Shown here piece after piece: positions 43,029 through 51,378 of a stretch of DNA of 64,000 nt. The translations under genes were made by a program, and so were the position numbers. This DNA is from Salegentibacter_A chungangensis (lineage in GTDB: Bacteria > Bacteroidota > Bacteroidia > Flavobacteriales > Flavobacteriaceae), in the NCBI RefSeq assembly GCF_042678405.1, contig NZ_JBHTLI010000003.1, positions 248,001 to 312,000 of the forward strand, in the 5' to 3' direction. Positions within the stretch are counted from its first letter, which is position 1, and the number at the start of each line of letters is the position of its first letter. The notes under the pieces were generated by a model. It made no database searches. It saw only the letters and a program-made list of their open reading frames with translations, and had not been told where the DNA came from.

Positions 43029-44108
43029 TTAACCGAGGTATTCTCCAAAATCCTCCATCACCTTCTCCCTTATTTTTTTTATATCCTGCTCCTTGCTCTT
43101 AGGAACCACAAGCAGAACCTTTTCACTTTCTACCACTATATAATCCTTAAGTCCTTCCAGAACCACAATTTTACTTCCTTCGGTCCTTACGATGTTTCCT
43201 GAAGACTCTATAGGCAACAGTTTGCAATTGATCATAGTGTTTTGTCCCTCATCCTGTGGCAGTTCATCCTGCAATGAACCCCAGGTCCCAAGGTCATTCC
43301 AGTTAAAATCGGCAGGGATCACATAAACACTATCCGAATTTTCCATAATTCCGTAGTCTATAGATATATTATCGGCAAGACCATAATTCTCTTCAAGAAA
43401 CTCCTTCTCCCCGTCTTTATTCCAGAAATCCTCACCTTTATTAAAAAGCCTAAGCATCTCCGGCAGGTACTGGTCAAAACTTTCTATTATAAACCTGGCA
43501 CTCCAGACAAAGATCCCTGCATTCCAGACGTAATTTCCTTCCTCAATGAATTCCTTCGCCTTTTCGAACTTAGGTTTTTCTGTAAATTTAATCACCGGCT
43601 TCACCTTCCCTTCACTCCCCTTATCATACTTTATATAACCATAGCCGGTATTGGGGAAGGTGGGTTCGATTCCAAGAGTCAAAAGTTTATCTTCCTTTTC
43701 TACTTCATCAAAAGCCTGCTGAAGATTTTCACTGAATTTATCCTCCTCCTGGATCCAGTGATCGCTGGGTGCTACCACCATCAAGGCATCCTTGTTCTTC
43801 TCCTTAATCTTGAGTGCTCCCAGAAGTATACTGGGCGCCGTATTTCTCATTGCAGGCTCAGCTACTATCTGCTCTTCATCTATCTTCGGAAGCTGTTTTT
43901 TTACGATTTCGGTGTAATTTTTATGGGTAAGAATATAAATATTCTCCTTAGGGATCATTTTAGCCAGCCTGAAAAATGTGGTCTGAAGCAGGGTAGACCC
44001 AGAACCAAGAATATCCTGAAACTGCTTAGGGTACCCGGCGGTGCTGACAGGCCAAAACCTGGATCCGACACCTCCTGCCATTAAGATTGCATAATAATTC
44101 TTGTTCAT
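43029..44108 (-). CDS. manC: Mannose-1-phosphate guanylyltransferase
   Basis: Makes GDP-mannose from mannose-1-phosphate and GTP for surface polysaccharides. The 359 residues contain the nucleotide-binding AGGVGSRFWPVS (11-22), YPKQF, the VVAPSDHWI metal site and ITFTEKP-like KFTEKPKFEKAKEF. The protein is the short monofunctional form with no C-terminal isomerase domain. It lies in a tight unit, 7 bases after the SprT-like gene and 3 before DUF389. Confidence 0.94.
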   Translation of the reverse strand: MNKNYYAILMAGGVGSRFWPVSTAGYPKQFQDILGSGSTLLQTTFFRLAKMIPKENIYILTHKNYTEIVKKQLPKIDEEQIVAEPAMRNTAPSILLGALKIKEKNKDALMVVAPSDHWIQEEDKFSENLQQAFDEVEKEDKLLTLGIEPTFPNTGYGYIKYDKGSEGKVKPVIKFTEKPKFEKAKEFIEEGNYVWNAGIFVWSARFIIESFDQYLPEMLRLFNKGEDFWNKDGEKEFLEENYGLADNISIDYGIMENSDSVYVIPADFNWNDLGTWGSLQDELPQDEGQNTMINCKLLPIESSGNIVRTEGSKIVVLEGLKDYIVVESEKVLLVVPKSKEQDIKKIREKVMEDFGEYLG

Positions 44109-44115
44109 TATTCCT

Positions 44116-44715
44116 CTAGGTTTTAATAAGCTCTACTTCAGCATTTGGCTGAAATAGGTAAATCCTGCCACTGTCTACTTCAAGACATTCGTAACGTTTT
44201 ATCTTTTTCGGGCCTTTCTTAAAGACCTTCCCATTGTATATTCTAAAGATACCCCCGTGAGGAATCTCAAAAACGTAATTCTTTCCGTTATCCGGATCAT
44301 AACTCTTCAACGCCACCGAAAGCCTTGCATCGGTATCACTGCTCGCCCGCGGATTCCGGAAATGGGCTGCGATCACTGGCAGCAGTTGATTCGGAAATAT
44401 TTCGGGTCTGATAAAAGGCAGCATCAGGTTCCTGAACGTATGTTTCCATTCTGCACCGTGCGGCTTGATGGTTCTGCCGAACTTCTCGAAAGCTACCAGG
44501 TGTGCAATTTCGTGCACCAAAGTTATTAAAAACCTGTATTTATTGAGGTTCGCATTTACAGTTATCTGCTGGGAGCCATCCGGCATCCTGCGATAATCCC
44601 CGTGCCTGGTCTTTCGTTCGTTCACGATCTTAAGGTGAACATTATTTTTCTTTATAAGTAACAGCACCGGAGGGACCGCGTGACTTGGTAAATATTTTTC
44701 GAGGATCCTGTCCAT
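44116..44715 (-). CDS. SprT-like zinc metalloprotease-domain protein
   Basis: A 199-residue protein with the zinc motif HEIAH (68-72) and a downstream His in KPHGAEWKHTF, as in the SprT/Spartan family. Eukaryotic Spartan cleaves DNA-protein crosslinks; the bacterial role is unproven. There is no signal peptide. Unlike many SprT proteins it has no C-terminal zinc ribbon; the last 60 residues are beta-rich. It begins 5 bases after the SDR gene. Confidence 0.88.
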   Translation of the reverse strand: MDRILEKYLPSHAVPPVLLLIKKNNVHLKIVNERKTRHGDYRRMPDGSQQITVNANLNKYRFLITLVHEIAHLVAFEKFGRTIKPHGAEWKHTFRNLMLPFIRPEIFPNQLLPVIAAHFRNPRASSDTDARLSVALKSYDPDNGKNYVFEIPHGGIFRIYNGKVFKKGPKKIKRYECLEVDSGRIYLFQPNAEVELIKT

Positions 44716-44720
44716 TCTGA

Positions 44721-45401
44721 TCAGGGAGTACTGTTGGAAACCTGCAACAGCTTTCCGTTGTAAAAGCTATTCCCGGTTAGGCTGAATTCAAAGATATAAT
44801 CGGCCATTTCCTTTGCTGAGATCGGTGCCTGGTAGCCGGGAAAAGCTTCTTCCAGCATTTCGGTCTGCACAGCCCCCAGGGCAAGCACATTAAATGACGG
44901 ACCGGTTTCCTTATACTCTTCTGCCAGCAATTCAGTGAGGGTGATAACAGCTCCTTTACTCGAACTATAAGCCGAAAGTCCTGCGAACTTCATACTGCCC
45001 TGAACACCTCCCATACTGCTTACAGTGACCACGTGGCCATTTTTATCCATAAAAGGGATAAGCTTTTGGGTTACCCCCACTACGCCGTATACGTTAGTCT
45101 TATAAACATTCTCGAACTCTTCCAAAGAAGTATCGGCAAAAGGCTTATTTAAAAGAGCTCCTGCATTATTAATAAGAACATCTACCTGGTCCCAGTTGGA
45201 GGATATAAAATCTGTTACTTTTTTAAGATCTTCCGGCTTTGTAATATCACAGGATAAACTTTCAACATTTTCAAGTTCCAGTTCAGAAACCGGACCTGCA
45301 TTTCTGGATAAAGCGAGGACGTTATGCCCTTCTTTTGCAAAAACGGACACCAGTTCAAGACCAATCCCTCTGCTTGTTCCTGTGATTACTATATTCTTCA
45401 T
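44721..45401 (-). CDS. Short-chain dehydrogenase/reductase
   Basis: An NAD(P)-dependent oxidoreductase of 226 residues with the nucleotide motif TGTSRGIGLEL (8-18), the NNAG motif, the catalytic Ser in VTVSSMGG and the YSSSK motif (Tyr and Lys). The substrate cannot be told. Its ATG overlaps the stop of the M28 peptidase gene by 1 base, so the two are coupled. Confidence 0.92.
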   Translation of the reverse strand: MKNIVITGTSRGIGLELVSVFAKEGHNVLALSRNAGPVSELELENVESLSCDITKPEDLKKVTDFISSNWDQVDVLINNAGALLNKPFADTSLEEFENVYKTNVYGVVGVTQKLIPFMDKNGHVVTVSSMGGVQGSMKFAGLSAYSSSKGAVITLTELLAEEYKETGPSFNVLALGAVQTEMLEEAFPGYQAPISAKEMADYIFEFSLTGNSFYNGKLLQVSNSTP

Positions 45402-46387
45402 TATTGGTTCAGTTTAATTTCTCTTTCCACGGTCTGGCTCATTTTGAGCAAACCAGGATAAATATTTTCAATAAGCCCGGCCATATGAGCTGTATCAAGT
45501 CCTGATGCTTCATCAGAAACATGGTGATAATAATCGTAATTTGTAAAATCGAAAGTGCTTATGGTCTGGGCAGGTACCTGGAATGCTTCATAAAAAGGAT
45601 GGTTATCACTACGGAAAAACAACTTATACTCCTTCGCTTTCGGTAACATTCCCAAAACTTCAGCACCGGAATACTCATTGAATTTTCCGGCCATATTCGA
45701 TTTTTCGTAACCAGTAATATAAGCCTGATAAGGCTTATCCTGCATAGGCACACCTATCATTTCCAGGTTGAACATCGTATAAAGGTCAAGCTCTTGCTCC
45801 TTTAACTTTTCAGCAATATGTTTAGAACCCAGCAGGCCTTTCTCTTCCGCAGAGAACAAAATGAACAGCACACTCCTTTTATTCTCGTTAGTTTTGGCGA
45901 ATTTCCTGGCCAGTTCCAAAACAGCAACCGTACCGGCAGCATTATCATTAGCTCCGTTGGCAATCACATCTCCTTCCACTTCTCTTCCGTTGCCAATATG
46001 ATCATAATGAGCACCAATAATGATGAATTCATCCTTAAGCTCAGGATCGTTGCCCTCGACCATTCCAACCACATTATATGCTGCTGTCCCCTTTACGGTA
46101 AAAGAATCGCGGTAGGTTTCAAAATAAGGTTTCACCCCGCTCTCCTTAAATACATTCTCGATATAAACCGCGGCTTTTTCAATTCCCTCACTTCCGGTTT
46201 CCCTCCCGGAAAGTTCGTCTGAAGCAAGATAATGAAGGCTTTTAGAAACCTCTTCCTGTGAGACCAAGGCCTCCTTATTCTGAGAATATTGATCTGTTTT
46301 TTCTTCAGTACCGTTCTGGGCCGTTACAGTAATTGATCCGCAAAGAATTACAGCCGAAAATCCAAGTTTTAAAATGCTATTTCTCAT
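45401..46387 (-). CDS. Exported M28-family zinc aminopeptidase
   Basis: A 328-residue exported peptidase with a signal peptide (ending VTAQN). It shows the two-zinc site of the M28 family: HYDHIGNG, ANGANDNAAGTVAVLEL, LFSAEEKGLLGS and the late His region YDYYHHVSDEAS. It probably trims amino acids from peptides in the periplasm. I chose the ATG at 46385-46387; a longer frame upstream would start at TTG inside the pdh terminator. It heads a five-gene unit with SDR, SprT-like, manC and DUF389. Confidence 0.92.
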   Translation of the reverse strand: MRNSILKLGFSAVILCGSITVTAQNGTEEKTDQYSQNKEALVSQEEVSKSLHYLASDELSGRETGSEGIEKAAVYIENVFKESGVKPYFETYRDSFTVKGTAAYNVVGMVEGNDPELKDEFIIIGAHYDHIGNGREVEGDVIANGANDNAAGTVAVLELARKFAKTNENKRSVLFILFSAEEKGLLGSKHIAEKLKEQELDLYTMFNLEMIGVPMQDKPYQAYITGYEKSNMAGKFNEYSGAEVLGMLPKAKEYKLFFRSDNHPFYEAFQVPAQTISTFDFTNYDYYHHVSDEASGLDTAHMAGLIENIYPGLLKMSQTVEREIKLNQ

Positions 46388-46399
46388 ACGGCTAAAGAT

Positions 46400-46428
46400 A
46401 AAAAAATCCCGCAAGAATGCGGGATTTT
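46400..46428 (-). terminator. Intrinsic terminator after the pyruvate dehydrogenase genes
   Basis: On the minus strand AAATCCCGCA and TGCGGGATTT form a 10-bp stem with a 4-base loop and a T-run. It separates the pdh operon from the M28 peptidase gene 13 bases on. Confidence 0.9.
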
Positions 46429-46453
46429 GAGTTGCTTTATCCTGTGCTTCAAC

Positions 46454-48115
46454 TTATGCAAGCATAGTCACAGGGTTCTCTATATAAGTTCTCAGCGTTT
46501 CAAGGAATGCCGCTCCGGTTGCACCGTCTACAGTCCGGTGGTCACAGGCCAGCGTAACCTTCATAGTATGACCTACTACGATCTCTCCATTCTTCACTAC
46601 AGGTTTTTCAACTATAGTTCCTACAGAAAGGATCGCGGAATTCGGCTGATTTATGATACTTGTAAATTCAGTAATTCCGAACATTCCAAGGTTAGATACT
46701 GTAAAGGTACTTCCTTCCATCTCATTTGGCTGAAGTTTCTTGTTCCTTGCTTTTCCGGCAAGACCTTTCACATTTCCTCCAATCTGGGTAAGCGACATCT
46801 GGTCGGCAAACCTGAGCACAGGCACCAACAGACCTTCTTCTACAGCTACCGCAACACCCATATGTATATGTTTGGCGATCTTGGTAGTCTCTCCGGTCCA
46901 CTGACTGTTTACCTGAGGGTGTTTGCGCAATGCCATAGCACTGGCTTTAATAACCATATCGTTGAAAGATACCTTAATGTCAGGCATTTCATTGATCTGC
47001 TTACGGGAAGCCATCGCATTTTCCATATCTATCTCTATAGTAAGATAGTAATGTGGCGCGTTGAATTTAGATTCTCCTAAACGACGAGCAATGGTCTTAC
47101 GCATTTGAGAATTCTTAACCTCCTCAAAACTTTCTTCTCCCGCAGGCACATATGGCTGAGGCTGAGCAGCAGCTTTTTCTTCCTGTGGAGCTTCAGCGCC
47201 TTTAGCCGGCTGTTCTGAAGGCTGGTAAGACTCTATATCTTTCTTAACGATTCTGCCATTCTCTCCGCTACCATCAACATCCGCCAGATCGATTCCTTTC
47301 TCTTCAGCCATTTTCTTGGCTAAAGGAGAAGCGAATATACGTCCGCCATCTTTCTTAGTCTGAGATTTTTCCGGAGTTCCGGCTTTATCATCGGTTTTTT
47401 TATCTTCCTTTTTATCTGAAGACTTCTCTTCCTTCTCAGAGGATTTTTTCTTGGACTTTCCTTCAACATTAATTCCGGAAACATCGGTACCCTCAGGGCC
47501 GATTATAGCAAGAAGACTGTCTACCTTGGCAGTCTCTCCTTCCTGAATTCCGATCTTAAGCAGGGTTCCGTCGTAGAAGGATTCAAATTCCATCGTGGCC
47601 TTATCGGTCTCGATCTCGGCAAGAATATCTCCTTCTTCTACTTTATCGCCTTCTTTCTTGATCCAGCTGGCAACGGTCCCTTCTTCCATTGTATCACTAA
47701 GACGTGGCATAGTGATGATCTCTACTCCCTCAGGAATTTCACCATCATCGCTATCTTCACTCTCCTCTTCCTGGGAAGCTGAACTGGCTTCTTCCTTATC
47801 TTTCTTCTCTTCGTTATCGTCAGACTTATCATCAGAAGATTTACCACCTTCTTTGATAAGGTCCGAAATATCTTCGCCTTCTTCCCCAATTATAGCCAGA
47901 AGCGTATCTACCGGAGCGGTCTCCCCTTCTTCTATCCCAATATGAAGCAATGTACCTTCATAAAAAGACTCAAATTCCATTGTGGCCTTATCGGTCTCGA
48001 TCTCGGCCAGGATATCTCCTTCTTCTACTTTATCGCCTTTTTTCTTCAACCACTTCGCTACCACTCCTTCTTCCATAGTGTCGCTCAAGCGCGGCATATT
48101 AATTACTTCTGCCAT
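46454..48115 (-). CDS. Pyruvate dehydrogenase complex E2, dihydrolipoamide acetyltransferase (two lipoyl domains)
   Basis: The core of pyruvate dehydrogenase; it moves the acetyl group from lipoate to coenzyme A. The 553 residues comprise two lipoyl domains (about 1-77 and 134-210, each with the lipoylated Lys in EIETDKATMEFESFY) and acidic/lysine-rich linkers. The E1/E3-binding domain follows (about 262-300, FASPLAKKMAEEKGIDL). The catalytic domain carries CDHRTVDGATG near the end. The two lipoyl domains are almost identical, also in DNA. It follows pdhA by 3 bases. Confidence 0.95.
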   Translation of the reverse strand: MAEVINMPRLSDTMEEGVVAKWLKKKGDKVEEGDILAEIETDKATMEFESFYEGTLLHIGIEEGETAPVDTLLAIIGEEGEDISDLIKEGGKSSDDKSDDNEEKKDKEEASSASQEEESEDSDDGEIPEGVEIITMPRLSDTMEEGTVASWIKKEGDKVEEGDILAEIETDKATMEFESFYDGTLLKIGIQEGETAKVDSLLAIIGPEGTDVSGINVEGKSKKKSSEKEEKSSDKKEDKKTDDKAGTPEKSQTKKDGGRIFASPLAKKMAEEKGIDLADVDGSGENGRIVKKDIESYQPSEQPAKGAEAPQEEKAAAQPQPYVPAGEESFEEVKNSQMRKTIARRLGESKFNAPHYYLTIEIDMENAMASRKQINEMPDIKVSFNDMVIKASAMALRKHPQVNSQWTGETTKIAKHIHMGVAVAVEEGLLVPVLRFADQMSLTQIGGNVKGLAGKARNKKLQPNEMEGSTFTVSNLGMFGITEFTSIINQPNSAILSVGTIVEKPVVKNGEIVVGHTMKVTLACDHRTVDGATGAAFLETLRTYIENPVTMLA

Positions 48116-48118
48116 AAT

Positions 48119-49120
48119 CTATTCTGGTTTATGTGATAAAAACGGGTAGTTCTCTTGTTCGTATACCACATCGTACATAACGCTCTTTTCCGGCCAGTCA
48201 GATTCTTCAGCGAACTTCTCGCACTCTGACACTCTTTCTTTCACACGTTTGTCGATGGCTTTAATCTCTTTATCTGAAGCATACTTCTTCTCCTTAATAA
48301 TATCCTTAACCTTGGTGATAGGGTCAAGTTTCTGATACTCCGCCACTTCATCTTTGGTTCTGTACTTTTGAGCATCACTCATAGAGTGACCCCTGTAACG
48401 GTACGTCTTCAATTCAAGGAAAGTAGGTCCATCCCCTTTTCTTGCTCTCTTCATAGCCTCGTCTAAAGCTTCGGCTACCTTCTCAGGATCCATAGCATCT
48501 ACAGGCGCGCAAGGAATATCATAACCGTTACCCAGCTTATAGATATCTGTACCTTTAGAAGTACGGGCTACAGAAGTTCCCATAGCATAACCGTTATTCT
48601 CTACACAAAATACCACAGGCAGGTTCCACTTAACCGCCATATTCAGCGTTTCGTGTAGTGATCCCTGACGTACAGCACCATCTCCCATAAAGGTAAGTGT
48701 TACTGAATCTCTTTTGTGGTACTTATCGGCAAAAGCAATCCCGGCTCCAAGAGGGATTTGCCCTCCTACAATACCGTGACCTCCATAAAACCTGTGCTCT
48801 TTAGAAAATATATGCATAGATCCACCAAGACCCTGCGAGGTACCTGTGCCTTTCCCATACAACTCAGCCATAACTTTCTTAGGATCTACTCCCATACCAA
48901 TTGGCTGCACGTGATTTCTGTAAGCAGTAATCATTCGGTCTTTCTCCAGGTCCATTACATGCAAGGCACCGGCAAGAATCGCTTCTTGTCCGTTGTAAAG
49001 ATGTAGGAATCCTCTAACTTTCTGCTGAATATAAACCTGTGCAAGTTTATCTTCAAACTTACGCCAGAACAGCATATCCTCGTACCACTTCAAGTAGGTG
49101 GCTTTTGTAACTTTCTTCAT
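48119..49120 (-). CDS. pdhA: Pyruvate dehydrogenase E1 component, alpha subunit
   Basis: The thiamine-diphosphate subunit that decarboxylates pyruvate. The 333 residues contain the cofactor-binding GDGAVRQGSLHETLN...ENN region, the phosphorylation-loop-like YRYRGHSMSD and the GGSMHIFSKEHRFYGGHGI stretch. The beta subunit is not adjacent and must be encoded elsewhere, a frequent arrangement in Flavobacteriaceae. It is transcribed with the E2 gene from TATTTTTG at 49169. Confidence 0.95.
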   Translation of the reverse strand: MKKVTKATYLKWYEDMLFWRKFEDKLAQVYIQQKVRGFLHLYNGQEAILAGALHVMDLEKDRMITAYRNHVQPIGMGVDPKKVMAELYGKGTGTSQGLGGSMHIFSKEHRFYGGHGIVGGQIPLGAGIAFADKYHKRDSVTLTFMGDGAVRQGSLHETLNMAVKWNLPVVFCVENNGYAMGTSVARTSKGTDIYKLGNGYDIPCAPVDAMDPEKVAEALDEAMKRARKGDGPTFLELKTYRYRGHSMSDAQKYRTKDEVAEYQKLDPITKVKDIIKEKKYASDKEIKAIDKRVKERVSECEKFAEESDWPEKSVMYDVVYEQENYPFLSHKPE

Positions 49121-49168
49121 TTAACTAAATATTTTAGGCTAGACAGATAGGTTTTGCCAAGCGGATAA

Positions 49169-49176
49169 CAAAAATA
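49169..49176 (-). promoter_or_regulatory. -7 element TATTTTTG of pdhA-E2
   Basis: On the minus strand TATTTTTG fits TAnnTTTG and lies about 50 bases before the pdhA ATG. Confidence 0.4.
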
Positions 49177-49229
49177 CTATTTTAAGTAAGAATGGAAAAC
49201 AGTTTTATCCCAAAAAAATCACGAAAACG

Positions 49230-49712
49230 TTATAAACAGGAGTTATCAAAAATAAGCGGAAGTAAATCTTTAATAGAATCAGACTTCACCACCTTGCCGG
49301 ACTCTCCCATAAAATAGATAGCGATAGCATCCTGCTGTTTCACTTCATATTCTGCAATTGCCTGTCTGCAGGCTCCGCAGGGAGGAATTGGAGTAACTAC
49401 CTTATGATTAAGAGATTTTGCAGAAATTGCGATCTTTTTGATCTTTTCATTCGGATACCTTGCCCCGGCAAAATAAATGGCGGTCCTCTCAGCACAAAGG
49501 CCGGAAGGATATGATGCGTTTTCCTGATTACTGCCTATCACCACTTCTCCGTTTTCCATAAGTATGGCCGCGCCAACCTGGAATTTTGAATATGGTGCAT
49601 AAGCATTGTCCCGGGCGTCAAAGGCCTGCTTCATAAGATCCTGGACATCTTCATTAAGCTCTTCTGTAGAGTCATAAATTTCCAGCCTTGAAGTTATTGT
49701 TAATGGCTTCAT
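49230..49712 (-). CDS. cdd: Cytidine deaminase
   Basis: Deaminates cytidine and deoxycytidine in pyrimidine salvage. The 160 residues carry the zinc motifs CAERTAIYFAG (proton-shuttle Glu) and PPCGACRQAIAEY. The N-terminal extension and PYSKFQVGAAI match the homotetrameric short form. It lies 109 bases before pdhA, with a separate pdhA promoter in the gap. porV ends 87 bases before its start. Confidence 0.94.
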   Translation of the reverse strand: MKPLTITSRLEIYDSTEELNEDVQDLMKQAFDARDNAYAPYSKFQVGAAILMENGEVVIGSNQENASYPSGLCAERTAIYFAGARYPNEKIKKIAISAKSLNHKVVTPIPPCGACRQAIAEYEVKQQDAIAIYFMGESGKVVKSDSIKDLLPLIFDNSCL

Positions 49713-49799
49713 ATAGTTATATTGAAAAAGAGGGATGCAATAATAAGGAAAAATTACATTCAGCTACTCTTTTTCCCGGGTGATAATTCACGCAGTCTG

Positions 49800-50951
49800 T
49801 TAATTTACAAATTCTTCCCCGAAATTGAAGGTAAGGCCAAACCTTAGAGTTCCTTCCAGAGGACTCGGCACATTTGAAGTGGAGAAAAGATAAGAAATAT
49901 CAATGTTTACAATCTCATATTTAAACCCTGAACCTACAGAAAAGAATTTACGCGAACCTTTTGTTTCGCTTTCGTTAAAATATCCGGCACGTAACGCAAA
50001 GACCTCACGGTATTTGTATTCGGCTCCAAGGGCCCATGTAACCTCCCGAAGTTCTTCACTGAATCCATCCGGGGCATCCCCAAATGATTTAAAGATACCT
50101 TCAATAGCACCAATCTGATTATATTCTTCTGCGTCTTCCACATCTATCTCTCCGTCATTATTAAAATCCTTAGGGGTAGGCACGAGCAATTTATTAAATT
50201 CCACATAGGTGCCAAGACGGTTATCCACATCAAAAATAAAATCAAAACCTCCACCCAGCTTAAGGTTGGTCGGGATAAAGTTTTCCTGCCCGGCGTCGTC
50301 ATATTTCATTTTAGGACCGATATTAGAAATATTGGCTCCTAGGCGATACAACCCGTCAAAAGAATTGAAGGTAAGCTGATCGCTCTGAAAAAAAGCAGCA
50401 ATATCCACTCCAAAAGAATCGGCGGCACCAAGGTCCTGCTCGTCACGAAGCCCAAGGTCTGACCGAAGGTAACGACCTCCAACTGCCATAGAAAAAGTCT
50501 CGCTTAGCCGGAGGGAATATGAAAGATCAAAGGTCATCTCATTGGGATTGACCAATAACGGATCCTGATCTATATCATCCCTTATTTCTATAGTACCCAA
50601 ACTAAAATACCTGAGGCTCGCAGCAGCTGCACTACGCTCATTTATTCGGTATGCGTAATTTACGTTTCCAAGAAAAATATCGTTGACAATATCGCTAAGG
50701 TATGGGGTATAAGAAATTCCCAGACCATTTTGATATTCAAGAAAGACATATTTCGCTGGGTTCCACTGCTGAGAAAATGCATCTGGCGAAGTTGCAACTC
50801 CCTGGTCCCCCATTCCCGCTGCTCTCGCATCTGCTGCCACTGTCAAAAAAGGAACTGCTGTAGTGATCACTCTATCTCTTTCCTCCTGCGCCCTTACAGC
50901 AAGGCTCGCTAATAAAACAGCCGCTAGCAATAAAAAGGTATTTTTTTTCAT
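49800..50951 (-). CDS. porV: Type IX secretion outer membrane protein PorV (LptO)
   Basis: A 14-strand-type outer membrane protein that escorts cargo from the SprA translocon to the PorU sortase. The 383 residues have a signal peptide (ending VRAQEE) and the PorV opening ITTAVPFLTVAADARAAGMG, followed by QQWNPAKYVF. The barrel strands continue to the terminal LTFNFGEEFVN. The family name is secure from the start. In Flavobacterium the sortase porU lies between porV and divergent gldJ; here only 427 noncoding bases separate porV from gldJ. Confidence 0.94.
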   Translation of the reverse strand: MKKNTFLLLAAVLLASLAVRAQEERDRVITTAVPFLTVAADARAAGMGDQGVATSPDAFSQQWNPAKYVFLEYQNGLGISYTPYLSDIVNDIFLGNVNYAYRINERSAAAASLRYFSLGTIEIRDDIDQDPLLVNPNEMTFDLSYSLRLSETFSMAVGGRYLRSDLGLRDEQDLGAADSFGVDIAAFFQSDQLTFNSFDGLYRLGANISNIGPKMKYDDAGQENFIPTNLKLGGGFDFIFDVDNRLGTYVEFNKLLVPTPKDFNNDGEIDVEDAEEYNQIGAIEGIFKSFGDAPDGFSEELREVTWALGAEYKYREVFALRAGYFNESETKGSRKFFSVGSGFKYEIVNIDISYLFSTSNVPSPLEGTLRFGLTFNFGEEFVN

Positions 50952-50970
50952 CGTGTTGGTTAATGGTTAA

Positions 50971-50978
50971 CAAATATA
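50971..50978 (-). promoter_or_regulatory. -7 element TATATTTG of porV
   Basis: On the minus strand TATATTTG fits TAnnTTTG and lies about 20 bases before the porV ATG. Confidence 0.42.
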
Positions 50979-51150
50979 TACTTTATATTATTGTTTAAAA
51001 AGACAGTCTTTTAGAAAAGAAAGTCACGATTTCTTAAATGTGAGGTCAATAACAGCAGAATAGGGGGTGTTTTCGAAAAAACTACGTGAATAAATACTAA
51101 CTATTAAATTACTAAAATATTGTATACCAATCACATTAAATAGCTTAAAT

Positions 51151-51168
51151 TTTAACCTTGAGGTTAAA
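51151..51168. repeat. 8-bp palindrome overlapping the gldJ -33 element
   Basis: TTTAACCT (51151-51158), TG, AGGTTAAA (51161-51168). The spacer holds part of the TTG of the candidate promoter, so a bound protein would block or help polymerase there. Confidence 0.4.
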
Positions 51169-51186
51169 CAAAAACCATTATTTTTG
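51158..51186 (+). promoter_or_regulatory. Candidate gldJ promoter
   Basis: TTG (51158-51160) and TATTTTTG (51179-51186) are 18 bases apart. It would give gldJ an untranslated leader of about 185 bases, long for this window. Confidence 0.45.
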
Positions 51187-51378
51187 CCCTAATCGAACTA
51201 ACTGACAGGGCTCGCAATCTACAACAAACAGAACAAGTAAAAGGACGCGGGGAACCAACAAACACAGCCACTTACTAAGTTTTTACACCCTATTCGATAT
51301 TAATAAAATAAACTTGTACTTTTATCGTTAATTACTATATTGCAAAGCCTAAATTTTCTAGCTAAAGAAAGGAAGAAT

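Larger units (their letters stand above)
50952..51378. other. Divergent intergenic region between porV and gldJ
   Basis: This 427-base AT-rich stretch holds the porV -7 element (50971-50978), a palindrome (51151-51168) and a gldJ promoter candidate (51158-51186). No open frame of useful length was seen, so porU is absent from this position and not merely frameshifted. Confidence 0.6.

Noticed and set aside
46427..47080. Open frame of 217 codons antisense to the E2 gene
   Set aside because: The frame covers the terminator and catalytic domain of E2 in reverse; no family resemblance was seen.
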